Made by a program: the position numbers and the translations under genes. The notes beneath the pieces are model-generated. The model worked only from the letters and a program-made list of their open reading frames with translations, had not been told where the DNA came from and ran no database searches. Positions 1 to 7,479 of a stretch of DNA of 20,912 nt are shown here, in pieces. The stretch covers positions 1 to 20,912 of the forward strand of contig CALBJX010000080.1 in assembly GCA_937893015.1 (NCBI GenBank), read 5' to 3'. The stretch comes from an uncultured Verrucomicrobiales bacterium (GTDB taxonomy: Bacteria; Verrucomicrobiota; Verrucomicrobiia; Verrucomicrobiales; Akkermansiaceae). Each line of letters opens with the position of its first letter. Position 1 is the stretch's first letter.

Positions 1-28
1 CGTACATCGTACATCGTACTTCGTACAT
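1..28. repeat. Heptad tandem repeat array, four units
   Basis: Four consecutive 7-bp units read CGTACAT, CGTACAT, CGTACTT, CGTACAT. The array may continue beyond the window edge. It lies downstream of the rhomboid gene, which is on the minus strand. The same 28-bp, four-unit format recurs at 13420-13447 and 16215-16242. Confidence 0.8.
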
Positions 29-34
29 TCAGTT

Positions 35-55
35 CGACAAATCGCTCATTTGTCG
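35..55 (-). repeat. CGACAAAT inverted repeat (hairpin), copy 1
   Basis: An 8-bp perfect stem, CGACAAAT / ATTTGTCG, encloses a 5-nt loop (CGCTC). It begins 12 nt past the stop codon of the minus-strand rhomboid gene, so it could act as a 3' end or stabilising hairpin. No U-tract follows on that strand, so it is not a textbook intrinsic terminator. A second copy lies at 20274-20293. Confidence 0.6.
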
Positions 56-67
56 CCCGTCGCCGCC

Positions 68-811
68 TCACTCCTGCCTGTGGGTGAGGCGGTAGAAGAG
101 CATGATGATGGTGCCCATGATGATGCCGCCGAGGTGGCCGGCTTCGCCGCCGGCGTTGGAGAGGTTGAAGAGGATGATGAAGACGGCGAAGGCGATGACG
201 CCGAGGGCGAAGGTGCGGAGCTTGAGCACGACGGGCGGGAAGAGAAGTTGAACGCGCACATCGGGGTAGAGGAAGGCGGTGGCGATGAGCACGCCGTAGA
301 TGGAGGCGGAGGCCCCCACCAGCGGCACCATCATCCACGGGGAGACCGGGGCCTCATAGCCCGACAGTTGCGCCAGCATGCTGCAAAGGTGTTCTGCCGC
401 GGGGGCTGCTGCCAAGGTGCTGTAGATGTCGTACTGCGCCAAGGCTGTGGAGAACACCGCACCCGAGATGCCGCAGACGAGGTAGAACAGCAGGAACTTT
501 TTCGGGCCGAAGACGTGCTCCACGGCGGGGCCGAAGAAGTACAACGCCCACATGTTGAAGACGAGGTGCCCCAGATTGGCGTGCACGAATTGGTAGGTGA
601 GGAAGCGCCACCATTCCCCTTGCAGCACGGCGGAGAAATAGGAGAAGGAGCCGTAGATTTCCGGCAGGGGGACGTTCGGCGCACTTACTCTGTATTCGGC
701 GGGAACGGGAATGGAGAAAATCGCGGGCGCTTGCAGGAAGAGACCGAGGACGAAGACGGCGGCGCAGAGCCCGATGAGGGCGTGGGTGACAGTGAGACGA
801 TGGGGGAACAT
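68..811 (-). CDS. Rhomboid family intramembrane serine protease
   Basis: Rhomboids cleave transmembrane substrates within the membrane using a Ser-His dyad. This 247-residue protein begins with a hydrophobic segment at about residues 9-28. The family motif HxxxxHxxxN is present as H77, H82 and N86, within QFVHANLGHLVFN. The nucleophile motif appears as GASAS (Gly166, Ser168), where the usual form is GASG. The catalytic histidine is H226 in GEAGHLGG. About six to seven membrane segments fit the sequence, with a roughly 40-residue Ala-rich loop (about 121-160) ahead of the Ser-bearing helix. It is the last gene of a four-gene minus-strand operon, 17 bp after the DtxR-type regulator. Its substrate cannot be told from sequence. 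No Shine-Dalgarno sequence is visible. Confidence 0.9.
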   Translation of the reverse strand: MFPHRLTVTHALIGLCAAVFVLGLFLQAPAIFSIPVPAEYRVSAPNVPLPEIYGSFSYFSAVLQGEWWRFLTYQFVHANLGHLVFNMWALYFFGPAVEHVFGPKKFLLFYLVCGISGAVFSTALAQYDIYSTLAAAPAAEHLCSMLAQLSGYEAPVSPWMMVPLVGASASIYGVLIATAFLYPDVRVQLLFPPVVLKLRTFALGVIAFAVFIILFNLSNAGGEAGHLGGIIMGTIIMLFYRLTHRQE

Positions 812-828
812 GGGGCGGGGAATATGGT

Positions 829-1236
829 TCAGACGTTTGCCGTGCCCTTGGCGTTGAGTCTTTCTTCGATGCCGCGGATTTCCTCGTAGGTCAGGATGTG
901 TTCGACGAGGCAGCCGACTTCCTCTGCCCGCTCGGGGGTGAGCCCCGCGGCTTCAATCATGAAGCGGTGCAGCACATTGTGTGCGTTGATGACGTGGTTG
1001 GCGTACTCCCGCCCCTTGTCCGTGAGCTGAATGGGCGCGTAGGGGCGGTAGGTGATGAGCCCTTCTTCCGCCAGCTGGTGCATGGCGGCGGTGACGCTGG
1101 GCTTCTTCACGTTGAGCAGCTGGGCGACATCACTCACCTGTGCCTGCGCCTGCGGGCTTTGGGCGCAGAGCTGCCCGATGGCTTCGAGGTAGTCCTCTGC
1201 ACTGCGACTGAGTCGTTCGGGAAAATCCATGGCCAT
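829..1236 (-). CDS. DtxR/MntR-type metal-dependent transcriptional regulator
   Basis: This 135-residue protein matches the two-domain form of the DtxR/MntR family. An N-terminal winged helix (about 10-75, including AEDYLEAI and a VSDVAQLLNVKKPSVT helix-turn-helix) is followed by a metal-binding dimerisation domain, with no C-terminal SH3-like domain. The metal-site motif reads C109-x-x-E112-H113, and D15 and H90 sit where ligands occur in relatives. In characterised proteins a Cys at the first position is typical of the iron-type DtxR/IdeR, while MntR has Glu, so iron sensing is a reasonable inference. Its start codon directly abuts the TAA of the upstream methyltransferase gene (no gap), implying translational coupling. 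Which metal-uptake genes it controls is not visible here. Confidence 0.88.
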   Translation of the reverse strand: MAMDFPERLSRSAEDYLEAIGQLCAQSPQAQAQVSDVAQLLNVKKPSVTAAMHQLAEEGLITYRPYAPIQLTDKGREYANHVINAHNVLHRFMIEAAGLTPERAEEVGCLVEHILTYEEIRGIEERLNAKGTANV

Positions 1237-2466
1237 TTATGAGTTTTTCTTGCGGAGCGTAGCGACGCACTCCAGATGCTTGGTCTGCGGGAAGAGGTCG
1301 AAGGGCTGCACCTCAACGACTTCGTAGCCTGCTTTGTCGAACTCCGCGAGGTCGCGAATCTGTGTGGCGGGGTTGCAGGAGACGTACACCACGCGCTTGG
1401 GGCCGAAGGCGAAGAGCTGGTTGAGGAAGGCCATGTCGCAGCCCTTGCGGGGCGGGTCGATGACGACGGCGCTCTCCTCCGCAGGGAAGTCCACCTGCTC
1501 AAAGATGGCCTCCGCCGAGGCGGCGAGGAAGCTCGCGTGCTCGATGCCGTTGCTGCGGGCGTTGGCGCGAGCCCAGTCCGCGGAGGTTTCGCTCACCTCC
1601 ACCCCGAGCACCTTTTCGAAGTGCGGGGCCAGCGTGAGGGCGAAGAGCCCGCTGCCGCAGTAGGCATCCACGAGGTAGCGTGCGCCCTCGGCACAGGCCT
1701 GCCTGGCCACATAGCCCGTGAAGGCGGGCAGAATGTAGGGATTGTTCTGGAAAAAGTCGCCCGCGAGGAAGTTGAAGGTGAGTTCGCCCACCGTTTCGGT
1801 GCAGACGGCGTTGTTGTTGGTGATGACGCTGCCCTCGCTCACGCGCATGAGGAGCGTGGCCCCGCGCTTGTACTGGCTGGCGGCCTGGTGCACAGCCTTG
1901 CGGAGCAGGGGCAGGGCGGCGTTGATGGGCTCCATGGCGATGGGGCACTGCTTAATGTCGCAGACCTCGGTGCGGGAGCCGTTGCGCAGGAAGCCGATAT
2001 TGCCCATCTTGGCCTCTTTGGGCTTGTGGAAATGCGGGGTGATTTTGCTGCGGTAGCCGTAGGTGACGGGGGAGGCGATGGCGGGGTTGACGGGCAGCTC
2101 CAGCCCGGCCTGCAGGCGCAGGAGGTCGGCCACCTGCTGGGTTTTCCACTCCAGCTGGGCGGCGTAGTCGAGGTGCTGGTACTGGCAGCCGCCGCAGTAG
2201 CCGAAGACGGGGCACTGCGGCTCCCGGCGGGCGGGGGACTTTTCGATGACTTCCACCAAGTCCGCCATGGAGTGGTTCTTGTCGTTGCGGTAGATGCGGG
2301 CTCGCACCTTTTCACCGGGCAGGGTGAAGGGCACGAAGACGACCCAGCCGTCGATGCGCCCCACGCCGTCTCCGCTGTTGGAGAGGGCGTCGATGGTGAG
2401 CTCCACCTCCTGATGGTAGGCGAAGGGGACGGGGACGAATTTCTTGGGGGGCGTGTCGTTGCTCAT
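1237..2466 (-). CDS. rlmD: 23S rRNA (uracil-C5)-methyltransferase, RlmD/RumA (TrmA) family
   Basis: This enzyme uses SAM to methylate C5 of a uridine in 23S rRNA (U1939 in E. coli RlmD; RlmC and RlmCD relatives act at nearby sites). The 409 residues show a TRAM RNA-binding domain (about 15-75) and a 4Fe-4S cluster motif with C85, C91, C94 and a distant C174, the spacing seen in RumA. The SAM-binding segment is DAYCGSGLFAL near 267, and IDPPRKG follows at 336-342. The catalytic nucleophile is C364 in VSCNPAT and the general base is E399 in KHLEC. Length and motif order are normal. It lies 13 bp after the lipoprotein gene and abuts the regulator gene. The exact target uridine is inferred from the family. 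Confidence 0.9.
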   Translation of the reverse strand: MSNDTPPKKFVPVPFAYHQEVELTIDALSNSGDGVGRIDGWVVFVPFTLPGEKVRARIYRNDKNHSMADLVEVIEKSPARREPQCPVFGYCGGCQYQHLDYAAQLEWKTQQVADLLRLQAGLELPVNPAIASPVTYGYRSKITPHFHKPKEAKMGNIGFLRNGSRTEVCDIKQCPIAMEPINAALPLLRKAVHQAASQYKRGATLLMRVSEGSVITNNNAVCTETVGELTFNFLAGDFFQNNPYILPAFTGYVARQACAEGARYLVDAYCGSGLFALTLAPHFEKVLGVEVSETSADWARANARSNGIEHASFLAASAEAIFEQVDFPAEESAVVIDPPRKGCDMAFLNQLFAFGPKRVVYVSCNPATQIRDLAEFDKAGYEVVEVQPFDLFPQTKHLECVATLRKKNS

Positions 2467-2479
2467 GCGGTGGGGCGTG

Positions 2480-2929
2480 TTATTCCTGAGGTTCGGTGGG
2501 GGTCAGCTTGCCGTTGATGTCCATGGGCAGGGCATCGTTGCGCAGCACGGGGGAGCGCAGACCATGGAGCTCCGCTGCGTTGGGAACGGGCATGTCCGTG
2601 CCTTCGCCGCTGCTCACGGCTTCCTCCGGCGGGGCGAAGCGGCGCATGCGCAGACCGCCTGTGCTGAGGGTGGGTGCGGCATCCGCTACATTCGCCGGGG
2701 CGGCGGGGGTGTTGAGGAGGGCTTCTTCTTCCGCTCGAACGGCGGCATCCTCCGCGATGACCGCGCGGGCGGCAGCCTGCTGCGCCGCTGTGGGTGCAGC
2801 TGTGGATTTCGCGGGCTTCGCAGTGTTGTCGGCGGCGGGGGCTTCCTCCTGTGCCTTTTGCCGGACCAGGGTGCAGGAGCTCAAGATGAGAGCCGCGGCA
2901 GCGAGGGTGAGAAGATGCATCTGCTTCAT
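2480..2929 (-). CDS. Small Ala-rich lipoprotein of unknown function
   Basis: This 149-residue protein has a classic lipoprotein signal: basic start (MKQ), hydrophobic helix (about 4-16) and lipobox LSSC with the lipidated cysteine at 19. Signal peptidase II would process it and anchor it in the outer or inner membrane. The mature part is low-complexity, rich in Ala, Glu and Pro, and probably largely disordered; I recognise no domain. It is the first gene of the minus-strand operon with rlmD, the DtxR-type regulator and the rhomboid. A near-consensus promoter immediately precedes the ATG, leaving only about 2-3 nt of leader, which fixes this start. Confidence 0.75.
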   Translation of the reverse strand: MKQMHLLTLAAAALILSSCTLVRQKAQEEAPAADNTAKPAKSTAAPTAAQQAAARAVIAEDAAVRAEEEALLNTPAAPANVADAAPTLSTGGLRMRRFAPPEEAVSSGEGTDMPVPNAAELHGLRSPVLRNDALPMDINGKLTPTEPQE

Positions 2930-2938
2930 AGCACGGGT

Positions 2939-2967
2939 ATCATATCATTTTTTTGCAGCGTTTTCAA
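2939..2967 (-). promoter_or_regulatory. Sigma-70-type promoter for the lipoprotein-rlmD operon
   Basis: On the minus strand TTGAAA (2967-2962) is separated by exactly 17 bp from TATGAT (2944-2939). The -10 box ends 9 nt before the ATG at 2929, so transcription should start within about 3 nt of the start codon. The mRNA is predicted leaderless or nearly so. Confidence 0.7.
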
Positions 2968-3054
2968 GGGCTTTCCGCGCGAAAAACCGCAGGGCGAAAA
3001 GCAAGATACACGGGAGCGGCGAAAAAGGTGTGCTGCGCTGTTTCTGCCCGCGGT

Positions 3055-3081
3055 GGGGCGGGGCGTGGTGCGGGGCGGGGG
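3055..3081 (+). other. G-quadruplex-forming motif
   Basis: Four runs of at least four guanines occur within 27 nt: GGGG (3055-3058), GGGG (3060-3063), GGGG (3072-3075) and GGGGG (3077-3081). The loops are 1, 8 and 1 nt. The motif is on the non-template strand just upstream of the phage-type gene, and it is followed by a GGCGC/GCGCC hairpin at 3087-3100. Folding is inferred only from the pattern. Confidence 0.55.
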
Positions 3082-3084
3082 CAC

Positions 3085-3113
3085 TTGGCGCGGGGGCGCC
3101 CCTGTGGTAGAGC
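3085..3113 (+). promoter_or_regulatory. Weak candidate promoter for the phage-type gene
   Basis: TTGGCG (3085-3090), a 17-bp spacer and TAGAGC (3108-3113). The -10 box is poor. Its position, 9 nt before the ATG at 3123, matches the two strong promoters at 2939-2967 and 5784-5811. A short AGGG just before the ATG could alternatively serve as a ribosome-binding site. Confidence 0.3.
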
Positions 3114-3122
3114 AGGGAAAGT

Positions 3123-5612
3123 ATGCAGGAGATTCCCCATATTCTCGGTTTTACGGCGGGCGAACTGACACCTTGGTTATCCGCACGCTATGATTTGCAG
3201 GCCTATCAACGCGGGGCGGCTCACATCAGCAATTTTATCGTGCAACCCTACGGCGGGGTGAAGCGGCGCAACGGCACCCGCTTTGTGGCGGTGGCCGGTT
3301 CGGGTGCGGAGGATGCCGTGAAGCTGTTCCCGTTCTCATATTCGGAGACAGACGCGTTGATGCTGGAGTTTTTCCCGGGCGGGATGCGTGTGTATCGCGA
3401 CGGAATGATGCTGATGAGCCCCGACGGCTCGGCCCCTTATGTGGCGGCGATGCCGTGGCGCACAGCGGAGCAAGTTCTCTCCCTTCGTTTCACTCAGGTG
3501 AATGATGCGGTCTACGTGACCTGCCCGAGCTACCGCCCCGTGGTGTTGTATCGCACGGCGGATGCCGATTGGCGTTGCGAGGAGTTCGCGCCGGAGCCCT
3601 ATCCCCGCGCACTCTACACGCGGCGGGAGGAGCGGCTGATGGTGCGCCCTGATGCGGCGGGGGAGACGGCGGAGCTGACGCTGCCCGAAGATGGTGAGGC
3701 TGCCTTTACCCCCGAGATGGCCGGCGGGGAGTATGTGTTGGCAGAGGCAGAGGTGGCGGAGAAAACGCTTTTCCGCAGCGAGGGGTTTGCCTCGGGTGCG
3801 GTGAATTTGCTGCCGCTCCGGCAATATGCCTGCAAGCGCGGCACTGTATATGCCGCGACGATTGCCGGCACATCGGGCCTGATGCGTTTCTGGACCTGTA
3901 TTCGCGATTACGCCGTGGCGGATTACAACGGCAGCGATAACCCGGACGACTATTCCGCCTTCTTCCTGCCCGGAGCCGTGTGGACGGCGGGTGGCAATCC
4001 CTATGAGGTGTGCGGTGATTGGGAAATCCGCACCACGGGCACATGGAATGCCCAGTGGGAATTGTGGCGCAGCTATGACACACTGCAGGATGATGCCGAT
4101 TTTTTGCGCTGGAATTGGACCTGCATCAAGAGTTTCGGCCAATCCCCCTATGCCGAACGTGAAAACTGGGCCCTGAGCGGCTCAGAGGCGCAGCCCTGCC
4201 GCATGTTGCTGGTCTGCCGAGAGGCCTCGGCGGCGAACTTGTCCGCCTTCCTGTTTTTCCGCTCCTTCCGCGGCAGCCGCGAGTATAAGTTGCGCATTAC
4301 CGCGGTTCAGGATGCGCATCAGGCTACGGCTGAAATCTGCTCCCGCTACACGGATGCCCCGCAGCTCTTTTCCACTCGGCACTGGAGTTTCGGTGCTATG
4401 GGGGCGCACAATGGCTATCCCTCATTTTCCTCCTATTCCTCCGGTCGCTTGTGGTTCGGCGGCATGCGCAAGGCCCCGACGACGCTCATCGGCAGTGTGA
4501 CGGATGATTTCCACAACTTCCGCGTCTCCTCCGCGGATGACAGTGCCCTGCACCTGACGATTGCGTCAGATAATCAGAGCCGCATCTGTTGGATGGCGCC
4601 TGCGCGGGGGCTGCTGGTGGGTACCTCCGACGGCGTGTGGATGCTGGGCAGCGGGGATGGCGGGCCGCTCTCGCCCTCCAATGCGGCTTTTCGCCGCCAG
4701 ACCTCCGTGGGCTGTGAAAATCTGCCCTTCCTCGCGGTGGAAGGCTGCGTGATTTTCCCCCAGCGCGGCAGTACCCGCCTGCGCGAGATTTCCTACAAAC
4801 TGGAGAGCGACGGCTTTGCCGCGTCGGATTTGAGCTTGCTGGCGGAACATCTGCTGAGCTCCGGTGTGCGGGAATACGCCGTGCAGGAGGGGCTCGGTTC
4901 CTATGTCTGGGTGGTGCTCAACGATGGTTCTTTGGCGGTGTTGACTCTGCACCCCGAGCAGCAGGTGTCCGCATGGCAGCGGGTGGATATCCCCGGCTGC
5001 AAGGTGCTGCATGTGGCGGCTCTTCCCCGTGCGGGGGCGGAGCTGGATGAAGTTTGGCTGGTGCTGCGCCGCGGGGAGGACGGACCCCTGACGCTGCAAT
5101 GCATGAACGCTGACAACGATTATTTGGATGATGCCGTGTGCGCAACGGCCGATGCGGACGGATGTCTCTGCCTCCCGACACGTTTCGGCGGGGCGGAGGT
5201 GTATCTGCTCCGGGCGGGCGGTGCTCCGCAGCACCTTCGTGTCCCGGAGGATGCCTGTGTGCGGGAGGCGGAACCCGGTGTCGCCTATCGCATCGGGTTC
5301 CCCTACACCTCAGAGTTGCACACGCTCCCGCTGGAGAGTATCAATAGCTTTAACTCCGTGCGGGAAATGAGCCGTCTGCGTTTGCGGTTGCTGGAGAGCT
5401 CGCTGAATGCAGAGTACAAGGCCGGTCATGCCGAGCGATGGGAAAAGCTGGAGGCGGATCGCTTGCACCTCAGCGAGCCCTACACGGGGTCCGTGCGGCT
5501 CTCCCACATGCCGGAGGCTGCCGTGGGGCAGGGACTCTGTCTGCGCAGCAAGGGTTTGGGTGACTTCCGTCTGCTGGGGCTCACGATTGAGGTGGATCAC
5601 CATGGTAAGTGA
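3123..5612 (+). CDS. Tailed-phage virion structural protein (tail/stabilisation type), orphan
   Basis: The 829-residue protein resembles, from end to end, a structural protein family of tailed phages usually annotated as a tail, stabilisation or hypothetical virion protein. The N-terminus has the hallmark FTAGELTPWLSARYDLQAY then NFIVQPYGGVKRRNGTRFV (10-55). The middle has segments such as GLLVGTSDGVWMLG and RRQTSVGCENLP, and further on RGSTRLREISYKLESDGF and a YVWVVLNDGSLAVLT blade. The C-terminus has PYTSELHTLPLE and SRLRLRLLESS, then GSVRLSHMP, ending in a beta-rich LGLTIEV tail. It appears intact and in one frame. No capsid, terminase, portal, integrase or lysis gene is nearby: the left neighbour is a divergent host operon and the right neighbour is an Lrp regulator. 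The family match is from recall of recurrent motifs, not a search. Confidence 0.8.
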   Translation: MQEIPHILGFTAGELTPWLSARYDLQAYQRGAAHISNFIVQPYGGVKRRNGTRFVAVAGSGAEDAVKLFPFSYSETDALMLEFFPGGMRVYRDGMMLMSPDGSAPYVAAMPWRTAEQVLSLRFTQVNDAVYVTCPSYRPVVLYRTADADWRCEEFAPEPYPRALYTRREERLMVRPDAAGETAELTLPEDGEAAFTPEMAGGEYVLAEAEVAEKTLFRSEGFASGAVNLLPLRQYACKRGTVYAATIAGTSGLMRFWTCIRDYAVADYNGSDNPDDYSAFFLPGAVWTAGGNPYEVCGDWEIRTTGTWNAQWELWRSYDTLQDDADFLRWNWTCIKSFGQSPYAERENWALSGSEAQPCRMLLVCREASAANLSAFLFFRSFRGSREYKLRITAVQDAHQATAEICSRYTDAPQLFSTRHWSFGAMGAHNGYPSFSSYSSGRLWFGGMRKAPTTLIGSVTDDFHNFRVSSADDSALHLTIASDNQSRICWMAPARGLLVGTSDGVWMLGSGDGGPLSPSNAAFRRQTSVGCENLPFLAVEGCVIFPQRGSTRLREISYKLESDGFAASDLSLLAEHLLSSGVREYAVQEGLGSYVWVVLNDGSLAVLTLHPEQQVSAWQRVDIPGCKVLHVAALPRAGAELDEVWLVLRRGEDGPLTLQCMNADNDYLDDAVCATADADGCLCLPTRFGGAEVYLLRAGGAPQHLRVPEDACVREAEPGVAYRIGFPYTSELHTLPLESINSFNSVREMSRLRLRLLESSLNAEYKAGHAERWEKLEADRLHLSEPYTGSVRLSHMPEAAVGQGLCLRSKGLGDFRLLGLTIEVDHHGK

Positions 5613-5730
5613 GAGTCCCGCTCGCCCCTTTTTCCGGCCCGAAATTCTTCGGGCCGGGTGGTTGGGGCCGATTCCTTTCTTCCATGAATCTGCCGCTCTT
5701 GGCCGGGCGATTTTTTCCGTAATGTCATAG
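5602..5730 (+). CDS. Possible small ORF overlapping the end of the phage-type gene
   Basis: An ATG at 5602 overlaps the last codons and stop of the phage-type gene by 11 bp, the same overlap length as in the sigma operon further on. It would encode 42 residues starting MVSESPARPFFRPEIL and ending AIFSVMS. Composition is plausible for protein (Pro, Phe, Leu), but I recognise no family. The perfect hairpin at 5634-5657 falls inside it, encoding the RPEILRAG stretch, so it may instead be untranslated 3' sequence. It could be the remnant of a second phage gene. Confidence 0.25.
   Translation: MVSESPARPFFRPEILRAGWLGPIPFFHESAALGRAIFSVMS
5634..5657 (+). terminator. Perfect 10-bp hairpin after the phage-type gene
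   Basis: CCGGCCCGAA (5634-5643) pairs with TTCGGGCCGG (5648-5657) around a 4-nt loop, ATTC. The stem is very stable and begins 21 nt after the stop codon. The expected downstream T-run is missing and T residues occur on the upstream side instead, so terminator function is uncertain. It may protect the mRNA 3' end. Confidence 0.45.
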
Positions 5731-5783
5731 GGATATAAGCGCATCGTGTTCCGCGTTGCATCGCGTACATCCGTATATTCCCC

Positions 5784-5811
5784 TTGACTTGCGCACAGGG
5801 GGTGGTATAGT
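5784..5811 (+). promoter_or_regulatory. Sigma-70-type promoter for the Lrp regulator
   Basis: TTGACT (5784-5789), a 16-bp spacer and TATAGT (5806-5811). The -10 box ends 9 nt before the ATG at 5821, predicting a start within about 3 nt of the initiation codon and an essentially leaderless transcript. There is no Shine-Dalgarno sequence. Confidence 0.7.
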
Positions 5812-5820
5812 GGGGACGCT

Positions 5821-6297
5821 ATGACACAAGAGGGCATCCTGAAGCTGTTGGAAACCGACGCGCGCCTGAGCGACGAACAGATCGCCGCGCGTCTCGGCGT
5901 AGCCGTTGAAGACGTGAAGGCCGAGCGCTCCGCCTTGGAGCAGGATGGCAAAATCGTCGGCTACCAGGCCATCGTGAACGATGATGCCGAGGGTGTCGCC
6001 GCTTTCATCGAGGTGCGCTGCACGCCTGAGCGCGGCGGCGGTTTCGACCGCTTGGCCCAGCGCATCGCCCGCTTCCGCGAGGTGCGCTCCTGCTATCTCA
6101 TCTCCGGCTCCTTTGACCTGCTGGTGATGGTGGAGGGGGCTACCCTCTACGATGTCGCCCGCTTCGTGAGCGAGAAGCTCGCCGGGTTGGACGGCGTGCT
6201 CTCCACCGCCACGCAGTTCAAGCTCAAGACCTACAAGCACAACGGCCTGCTCTTTGAGGAGGAATCCACGCACGAACGTCTCAGCGTCGCTCCCTAA
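5821..6297 (+). CDS. Lrp/AsnC family transcriptional regulator
   Basis: Lrp/AsnC proteins bind DNA as dimers or higher oligomers and sense amino acids. The 158 residues contain an N-terminal helix-turn-helix (about 1-50, with LETDARLSDEQIAARLGV) and a C-terminal RAM effector domain (about 60-140, with IEVRC and SGSFDLLVMVEG). The length is typical. The gene is followed 3 bp later by a class I aminotransferase, so the pair is almost certainly an operon and the regulator probably responds to, or controls, the amino acid handled by that enzyme. The start is fixed by the promoter immediately upstream. The final 15 residues are an acidic/basic tail not typical of the core family. Confidence 0.9.
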   Translation: MTQEGILKLLETDARLSDEQIAARLGVAVEDVKAERSALEQDGKIVGYQAIVNDDAEGVAAFIEVRCTPERGGGFDRLAQRIARFREVRSCYLISGSFDLLVMVEGATLYDVARFVSEKLAGLDGVLSTATQFKLKTYKHNGLLFEEESTHERLSVAP

Positions 6298-6300
6298 GCC

Positions 6301-7473
6301 ATGAACACGGAACGCTTTCTCTGCAAAAAGGTCGTGGATATGCCCCGCTCGGGCATCCGCGAGTTCTTTGACCTCGTGACGGGCAGCAAGGACATCATCT
6401 CCCTCGGCGTCGGCGAGCCCGATTTCGTCACCCCGTGGAACATCCGCGAGGCCGCCATCTTCTCGCTGGAGAAGGGTCACACCACCTATACCAGCAATCT
6501 GGGTCTGGAATCCCTGCGCCGCGAAATCGCGCGTTATGTGGAAAACTTCTTCGGCATCGCCTACAACCCCAAGAACGAGATTCTGCCCACCATCGGCGTG
6601 AGCGAGGCCATTGACCTCGCCCTGCGCTGTCTGCTCACCCCCGGGGACGAAGTGCTGTATCACGAGCCCTGCTATGTGAGTTACGCCCCCACGGTGATGC
6701 TTGCGGGCGGCGTGGCCACCCCCGTGGAGACGAGCATCGACGACCTCTTTGCGCTCAACCCCGCCAAGCTGGAAGCCGCCATCACGCCCCGCACCAAGGT
6801 GTTGATGCTCAACTTCCCCACCAATCCCACGGGTTCCATCGCCCCGCTGGAGGTGCTGCAGCAGATTGCCGACATCTGCGTGAAGCACGACCTCTTCGTC
6901 CTCACGGATGAAATCTACTGCGAGCTGCGCTACGACGGCATCCGCCACACCAGCATCGCCTCTCTGCCGGGCATGAAGGACCGCACGCTGCTGTTGCACG
7001 GCTTCTCCAAGGCCTTTGCCATGACGGGCTTCCGCCTCGGCTACTGCTGCGGCCCGCACGAGCTCATCGAGCAGATGTGCAAGATTCACTCCTACACCAT
7101 GATTTGCCCCACCATCACCAGCCAGGAAGCGGGCATCGAGGCGCTGCGCAACGGCACGCCCGCCATGGAGGAGATGCGCGACAGCTACCACATGCGCCGC
7201 GACTACATCGTCAAGCGTTTCAACGACATGGGCATGGACTGCCACCTCCCCGGCGGCGCGTTCTACACCTTCCCCAGCATCAAGCGTTTCGGCCTCTCCT
7301 CCAAGGAGTTCGCCCTGCGTCTGTTGCAGGAGCAGAAGGTCGCGGGCGTCCCCGGCACGGCCTTCGGTGCCTGTGGTGAGGGCTACCTGCGCTGCTGCTA
7401 CGCCACCGCCTTCTCCCTGCTGGAACAGGCCTGCGACAAGATGGAGCGCTTCTGTGATTCGCTGAAAGCCTAA
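6301..7473 (+). CDS. Class I/II PLP-dependent aminotransferase
   Basis: This 390-residue enzyme transfers amino groups with pyridoxal phosphate. The Schiff-base lysine is K237 in GFSKAFAMTG. Other fold-type I residues are N175 in NFPTNPTG, D203 and Y206 in LTDEIY, R245 in GFRLGY, and the substrate-carboxylate arginine R364 in GYLRCCYA. The sequence resembles the aspartate/aromatic/PatA-like aminotransferases (MPRSGIREFFDLV near the start, ISLGVGEPDF at 33-42). I cannot choose among aspartate, alanine, aromatic or N-acetyl-diaminopimelate substrates, so no symbol is given. It lies 3 bp after the Lrp-type gene and 6 bp before the CPBP protease gene. No Shine-Dalgarno sequence precedes it. Confidence 0.92.
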   Translation: MNTERFLCKKVVDMPRSGIREFFDLVTGSKDIISLGVGEPDFVTPWNIREAAIFSLEKGHTTYTSNLGLESLRREIARYVENFFGIAYNPKNEILPTIGVSEAIDLALRCLLTPGDEVLYHEPCYVSYAPTVMLAGGVATPVETSIDDLFALNPAKLEAAITPRTKVLMLNFPTNPTGSIAPLEVLQQIADICVKHDLFVLTDEIYCELRYDGIRHTSIASLPGMKDRTLLLHGFSKAFAMTGFRLGYCCGPHELIEQMCKIHSYTMICPTITSQEAGIEALRNGTPAMEEMRDSYHMRRDYIVKRFNDMGMDCHLPGGAFYTFPSIKRFGLSSKEFALRLLQEQKVAGVPGTAFGACGEGYLRCCYATAFSLLEQACDKMERFCDSLKA

Positions 7474-7479
7474 AAAGCT

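Noticed and set aside
1..28. CRISPR array from the short tandem repeats
   Set aside because: Units are 7 bp without spacers; there are no cas genes in the window.
50..889. 279-codon plus-strand frame opposite the rhomboid gene
   Set aside because: The very acidic Asp/Glu/Gly-rich translation is a shadow of a well-supported rhomboid gene with all catalytic motifs.
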